Shown: one piece after another, positions 61,136 through 64,000 of the stretch
Position numbering within the stretch: the stretch's first letter is position 1
How the letters are laid out: each line of letters begins with the position of its first letter
From: Desmonostoc muscorum LEGE 12446
GTDB lineage: Bacteria; Cyanobacteriota; Cyanobacteriia; Cyanobacteriales; Nostocaceae
DNA: 64,000 nt
Assembly (NCBI RefSeq): GCF_015207005.2
Contig: NZ_JADEXS020000001.1
Coordinates: 4,588,001 to 4,652,000 of the forward strand
Reading direction: 5' to 3'
Notes under the pieces: generated by a model
What the model was told of the DNA's origin: nothing
Database searches by the model: none
Seen by the model: only the letters and a program-made list of their open reading frames with translations
Made by a program: the position numbers and the translations under genes

Positions 61136-61906
61136 CTATAAAGAAGATGCATTTCTCCATTCTTTTGGAGGTAGTTTATGGATCTGGCGAAATGAGCGGA
61201 TGAAATAACCTGCATCCAGATATCCCACTTTAGTTGCAATTTGATTGACGGATTCATCAGTATTGAGCAACAAAGAACGAGCTTGTGTCATCCGACGTTC
61301 AACAATCCAGTCGTGTACTGTTCGCTTAGTTTGACGTTTCACTAAATGTGTTAAGTAAGCGTTAGAGTATCCTGCTGCTTGAGCAACATCAGAAAGACTG
61401 ATTTGTTGATGGTAATTATCTTCAATAAACTGGAAAACTTTACTCAGTCTAGAGCTAGTGGGATAAAAACTTGTAGTCTCGGTAGATTGTGATTCTTTAG
61501 CTAAGTTTTGTTGGTTAAGATACCACTGCTTGAGAGTTTTTTGTTTCTCCAATCGAGCAGCGATCGCTCCTACTAATTCTTCCACCGAACAAGGTTTAGT
61601 GAGATAATCATCTGCTCCTAAATTCATCCCTTTACGCAGTTCAGCTTTGGTAAGTTTGACAGTGAGAAAAATAAAAGGAATAATCGCTGTCATCGGATTT
61701 TGGCGTAGTTTATTCAGAACACCATAACCATCAAGTTCTGGCATTTGAATATCGCAAAGTACTAAATCCGGTGAGTATTCCTCTGCTCGTTGAATACCAA
61801 CCGTGCCATTCTCAGCAGCAATAGTATAAAAACCTTTAGATTTCAGGGAATTGACAAAAAGGTTCCGGGTTTGTGTCTCATCTTCAATGACTAAGATATT
61901 TTGCAT
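61136..61906 (-). CDS. response regulator with AraC-type DNA-binding domain
   Basis: 256 residues from the ATG at 61906, chosen because AGGAG lies six bases upstream. The receiver domain has ILVIEDETQTRN, the phosphorylated Asp in PDLVLCDIQMPELDGYG, and Lys in DDYLTKPCSVEEL. The C-terminal AraC/XylS HTH is ISLSDVAQAAGYSNAYLTHLVKRQTKRTVHDWI and ESVNQIATKVGYLDAGYFIRSFRQIHKLPPKEW. No sensor kinase gene is next to it. It sits at the upstream end of the leftward cluster, so it is a good candidate regulator of it; this is inference. Confidence 0.93.
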   Translation of the reverse strand: MQNILVIEDETQTRNLFVNSLKSKGFYTIAAENGTVGIQRAEEYSPDLVLCDIQMPELDGYGVLNKLRQNPMTAIIPFIFLTVKLTKAELRKGMNLGADDYLTKPCSVEELVGAIAARLEKQKTLKQWYLNQQNLAKESQSTETTSFYPTSSRLSKVFQFIEDNYHQQISLSDVAQAAGYSNAYLTHLVKRQTKRTVHDWIVERRMTQARSLLLNTDESVNQIATKVGYLDAGYFIRSFRQIHKLPPKEWRNASSL

Positions 61907-62427
61907 GATTTCTCCTGTTAACGATTTACAATTAGTTGTAAGCAAAGTAAATACATCTAATATCTCTCAATGTTTTTTCAAAAGAGGGATGACGAAGCTA
62001 GTAAAAGCTTATCTACTACAGGAACCACATTCATTCGCAAACCTTGTTATTTATAGATTCCCAAATCTAGAGGATTTTCACCAGTCAATATCTAAAATTT
62101 AAGCATCAATTTAACAAATAACCGTTTTTCTAGGAGTTCAAGCTGATTAAATTCTTATCTTGAATAATTTTTGCACTTTAACTAACCTATAACGGTTCCC
62201 AATCACATGAGGTACAAAAATTTCTAGGGGCGCATAGCTATGCGCCCCTATGTTGTAGCTATTCTTTTTCACCAAGGGTATCGCCTTAAGTATCCAAGCA
62301 AATGGCTTAACTTTTAAAAGATCTTAGGAGTTATTATTTGTGATTTATCGAAGAGACTCCATCAGTTGCACTCACAAGTAGCAATGAAAATTTCTTTTCC
62401 CTACTCCCAACTCCCCACTCCCTATTT
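61907..62427. other. intergenic region with a palindrome
   Basis: 521 bases. A GTAGGGG-type palindrome (TAGGGGCGCATAG and complement, 62225-62250) and a short C-rich CCCACTCCC block near 62405. The rest is AT-rich. No gene seen. Confidence 0.6.
62225..62250. repeat. perfect 26-bp palindrome of the GTAGGGG family
   Basis: TAGGGGCGCATAG paired with CTATGCGCCCCTA without spacer, in the long spacer upstream of the AraC-type regulator. Confidence 0.75.
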
Positions 62428-62769
62428 TCAAGATTCTATAGAACCGCCCATCTCGACCCACTGTGTTATCAGTCCATATAAAACCGAGCGCATCGTTACT
62501 TTTTTATGCTTACAGATAATTTTGAACTGATACTTGAGATTTTTGGGAATGTATCCTTTAATCTCTTCTAATTCTTCCTTCAGCAAATTACTATGTAATT
62601 GAGGAACAGGCGCACCTGCTTGTATCCATTGCCGAATTAAAATTTCTAATATTTCACTCATTTCTGCGTTTTTCTGTACGCAAAAAACTTTAAACTGAAT
62701 TTTTAGTGATTTTGGTATATTGCCTTTAACCACTGTAAATTCTTCGATTTTATCTTTAAGTTCCATCAT
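62428..62769 (-). CDS. tandem ribbon-helix-helix-like protein
   Basis: 113 residues made of two copies of one ~45-residue unit: VKGNIPKSLKIQFKVFCVQKNAEMSEILEILIRQWIQ (unit 1) and IKGYIPKNLKYQFKIICKHKKVTMRSVLYGLITQWVE (unit 2). Each unit has a short strand, then two helices, as in Arc/MetJ RHH repressors. A single chain with two units could form the whole four-stranded DNA-binding fold, as in F-plasmid TraY. It stands alone and leftward. A DNA-binding regulator is likely, but the target is not known. Confidence 0.75.
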   Translation of the reverse strand: MMELKDKIEEFTVVKGNIPKSLKIQFKVFCVQKNAEMSEILEILIRQWIQAGAPVPQLHSNLLKEELEEIKGYIPKNLKYQFKIICKHKKVTMRSVLYGLITQWVEMGGSIES

Positions 62770-63275
62770 ACACGTTTCTTATCTAAATTCAATTGTTGTG
62801 TCTCAAAGAATAAGATTGAATTCTAAAATTTTATAGTCTAATATAATATTCATGTATATGTATAATTTCTTAATGTCTCATCTAAAAATTTTAAATCAAT
62901 TCTTTTTGAAATAATTGCTTTTACTGCTAGTTTACTAGACCAATAATATTTAGATAAATATCTATGCATCTTACAGAGTAAGTCTTGAAGAGGTACGGCA
63001 AATAAATCAGTCATCTTGTGCGGAAAAAATTAACTTACCTTGTTATGTTAGAACATCGTAAAATATTAACAACCGAATATCTTGAAGATAAGAATCAACT
63101 TAAGACGATATCCGCATTTTCATCAGTCATTATCAGCAGTAAATTGTACAGAAGCATTAGACTGTCTGCACTGTTGAAAAATCCGAAAGACACATCTAGG
63201 TATTAAGCAAAGTTACGTGCCTGAGTTTTCCACGAATGTAAAATTAAGTGCAAGATTCGTCATTGGGAAAGGTAT
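62770..63275. other. AT-rich intergenic region
   Basis: 506 bases of AT-rich DNA. A 62-codon plus-strand frame (63018-63206) has no protein-like pattern and is not supported. Nothing else seen. Confidence 0.5.
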
Positions 63276-63542
63276 TTACAATTTAGAAGCCTTGTCCTGA
63301 TGCTGGACAAGGTAACATTGGGCACGAAAACGCAACTCAGTCAACTGGTTATATAGGGGGTTGAACTTACATAAAGGTGGAATGTAGATAATGAAATGAC
63401 CAAATAGGTTGATGTCCCGTTCAAATGGACAAGTAGATGGGATAATTCGGCATAATAATTGCGCCAGTTCAGCATTACGGATTTCGATAGTATCTAGCTT
63501 TTTTTGTAATATTTGTAGCATGTACAATTTGTTTGCATTCAT
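63276..63542 (-). CDS. Mo-dependent nitrogenase C-terminal-domain family small protein
   Basis: 88 residues. The family pattern is clear: AQLLCRIIPSTCPFERDINLFGHFIIYIPPLCKFNPLYNQLTELRFRAQCYL, with conserved Cys, PFERDI, PPLCKxNPLY and LRFRAxxYL. Proteins with this domain occur widely in cyanobacteria, both near nif genes and alone; their function is not established. Here no nif gene is nearby. Transcribed leftward at the right end of the window. Confidence 0.92.
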   Translation of the reverse strand: MNANKLYMLQILQKKLDTIEIRNAELAQLLCRIIPSTCPFERDINLFGHFIIYIPPLCKFNPLYNQLTELRFRAQCYLVQHQDKASKL

Positions 63543-64000
63543 AGTGAGTTCCCTAAAATTTCTGAGTTCAAATCATCCCTGAGCAGTTCCGGTTACCGCA
63601 GGGAAGGTGAGAAGAGTATATGGCTATCAAGTCTGCGATCGCTCTTGTTCTGCTAAGCTTTACTCAAACCTGATTATTCGTTAGCTTGCCAATTTTCAAC
63701 GATTTTAACCAGTTAATATCTCAAAGTTAACCAGCAATTTAAGTTGAGTGGGGAGTGGGGGGGCAGGGGAGCAGAGGAGAAGTTGCTGAACTCTTTCCCT
63801 TCTGCACCTCTGGACCTCCGCCCCTGGAGCCTCTTTCCCAATGTCCACTCCCCAATCCCCAATCCCCAATGCCCACTCCCCACTCCCCAGTTTCTTCCAG
63901 CATTATCTTAAGTTGTTGCTTAAGTTAGTGATTTTGAATCGACAAAATTGCCTGAAGTGGCGAAACTGAATTTTAGCAAAACGCAAGTTCTACTCAGTGC
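63543..64000. other. intergenic region with inverted heptamer repeats
   Basis: 458 bases to the window edge. A G-rich block (GAGTGGGGAGTGGGGGGGCA, about 63749-63780) and a C-rich block (CCCCAATCCCCAATCCCCAA, about 63843-63892) form an inverted pair. A HIP1-like GCGATCGC lies near 63637. No gene seen. Confidence 0.6.

Noticed and set aside
63018..63206. 62-codon plus-strand frame
   Set aside because: AT-rich DNA with a GTG start, no ribosome site and no protein-like pattern.

Overview
The window looks like chromosomal DNA of a filamentous, probably nitrogen-fixing cyanobacterium of the Nostocales (Nostoc, Calothrix or Tolypothrix type). The evidence is: the octamer GCGATCGC (HIP1) recurs throughout; intergenic DNA is full of 7-bp tandem repeats of the GGGGACT/GGGGAGT/GGGCATT kind and of GTAGGGG...CCCCTAC palindromes; and the genes include sbtA/sbtB, a cyanobacterial-type hfq beside dapF, UPF0175, AAA_35 ATPases, a PEP-CTERM protein and a Mo-dependent nitrogenase C-terminal-family protein. 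No rRNA, convincing tRNA, CRISPR array or intact transposase was found.

Layout. 0-4 kb: the 3' part of a large multisensor histidine kinase, cut by one in-frame TAA before its catalytic module. 4-9 kb: a secreted CAP protein, then a leftward trpB / methyltransferase / small-protein group. 9-10 kb: UPF0175, SUI1/YciH and a tiny Pmp3/YqaE membrane protein that is easily missed. 10-13.3 kb: a carbon-concentrating block, an operon sbtA-sbtB-Tat-exported beta-carbonic anhydrase, preceded by a second beta-carbonic anhydrase. 14-17 kb: trpC and lpdA. 17-24 kb: a PAS-LuxR regulator, a ureohydrolase, a VapB-like antitoxin overlapping an SDR, and a KefB/C-like antiporter. 24-30 kb: an eCIS-type DUF4157 protein, a RelE-type toxin-antitoxin pair, a GT4 glycosyltransferase, and hfq/dapF. 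30-46 kb: an AprA/AprB-like flavoprotein-ferredoxin pair, an aldo/keto reductase, a PEP-CTERM protein, two AAA_35 ATPases, a 5'-nucleotidase-family phosphoesterase and a large metzincin-like protease.

46-62 kb is the most unusual region. It is a run of leftward genes that together look like a small specialised-metabolite gene cluster: MATE exporter, VOC protein, zinc dehydrogenase, alpha/beta hydrolase, HugZ-like flavin/heme protein, KAS III-like enzyme, acetolactate-synthase-like ThDP enzyme, acyl-CoA/ACP ligase, carrier protein, DAHP synthase, unknown protein, Sfp-type phosphopantetheinyl transferase, second carrier protein and an AraC-type response regulator. The carrier protein next to the core enzymes has Tyr where the phosphopantetheine Ser should be. 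The KAS III-like protein keeps its Cys but lacks the usual HQAN. I cannot name the product. A reasonable model is that the ligase loads an acid onto the second carrier, the ThDP enzyme and KAS III-like enzyme form C-C bonds, and DAHP synthase supplies aromatic precursor.

Intergenic DNA carries a MITE-like family (three copies, one holding a second nested MITE), about ten GTAGGGG palindromes, and several inverted pairs of heptamer repeats. At least two genes (the ureohydrolase and the AprB-like ferredoxin) appear to read into such repeats at their 3' ends.
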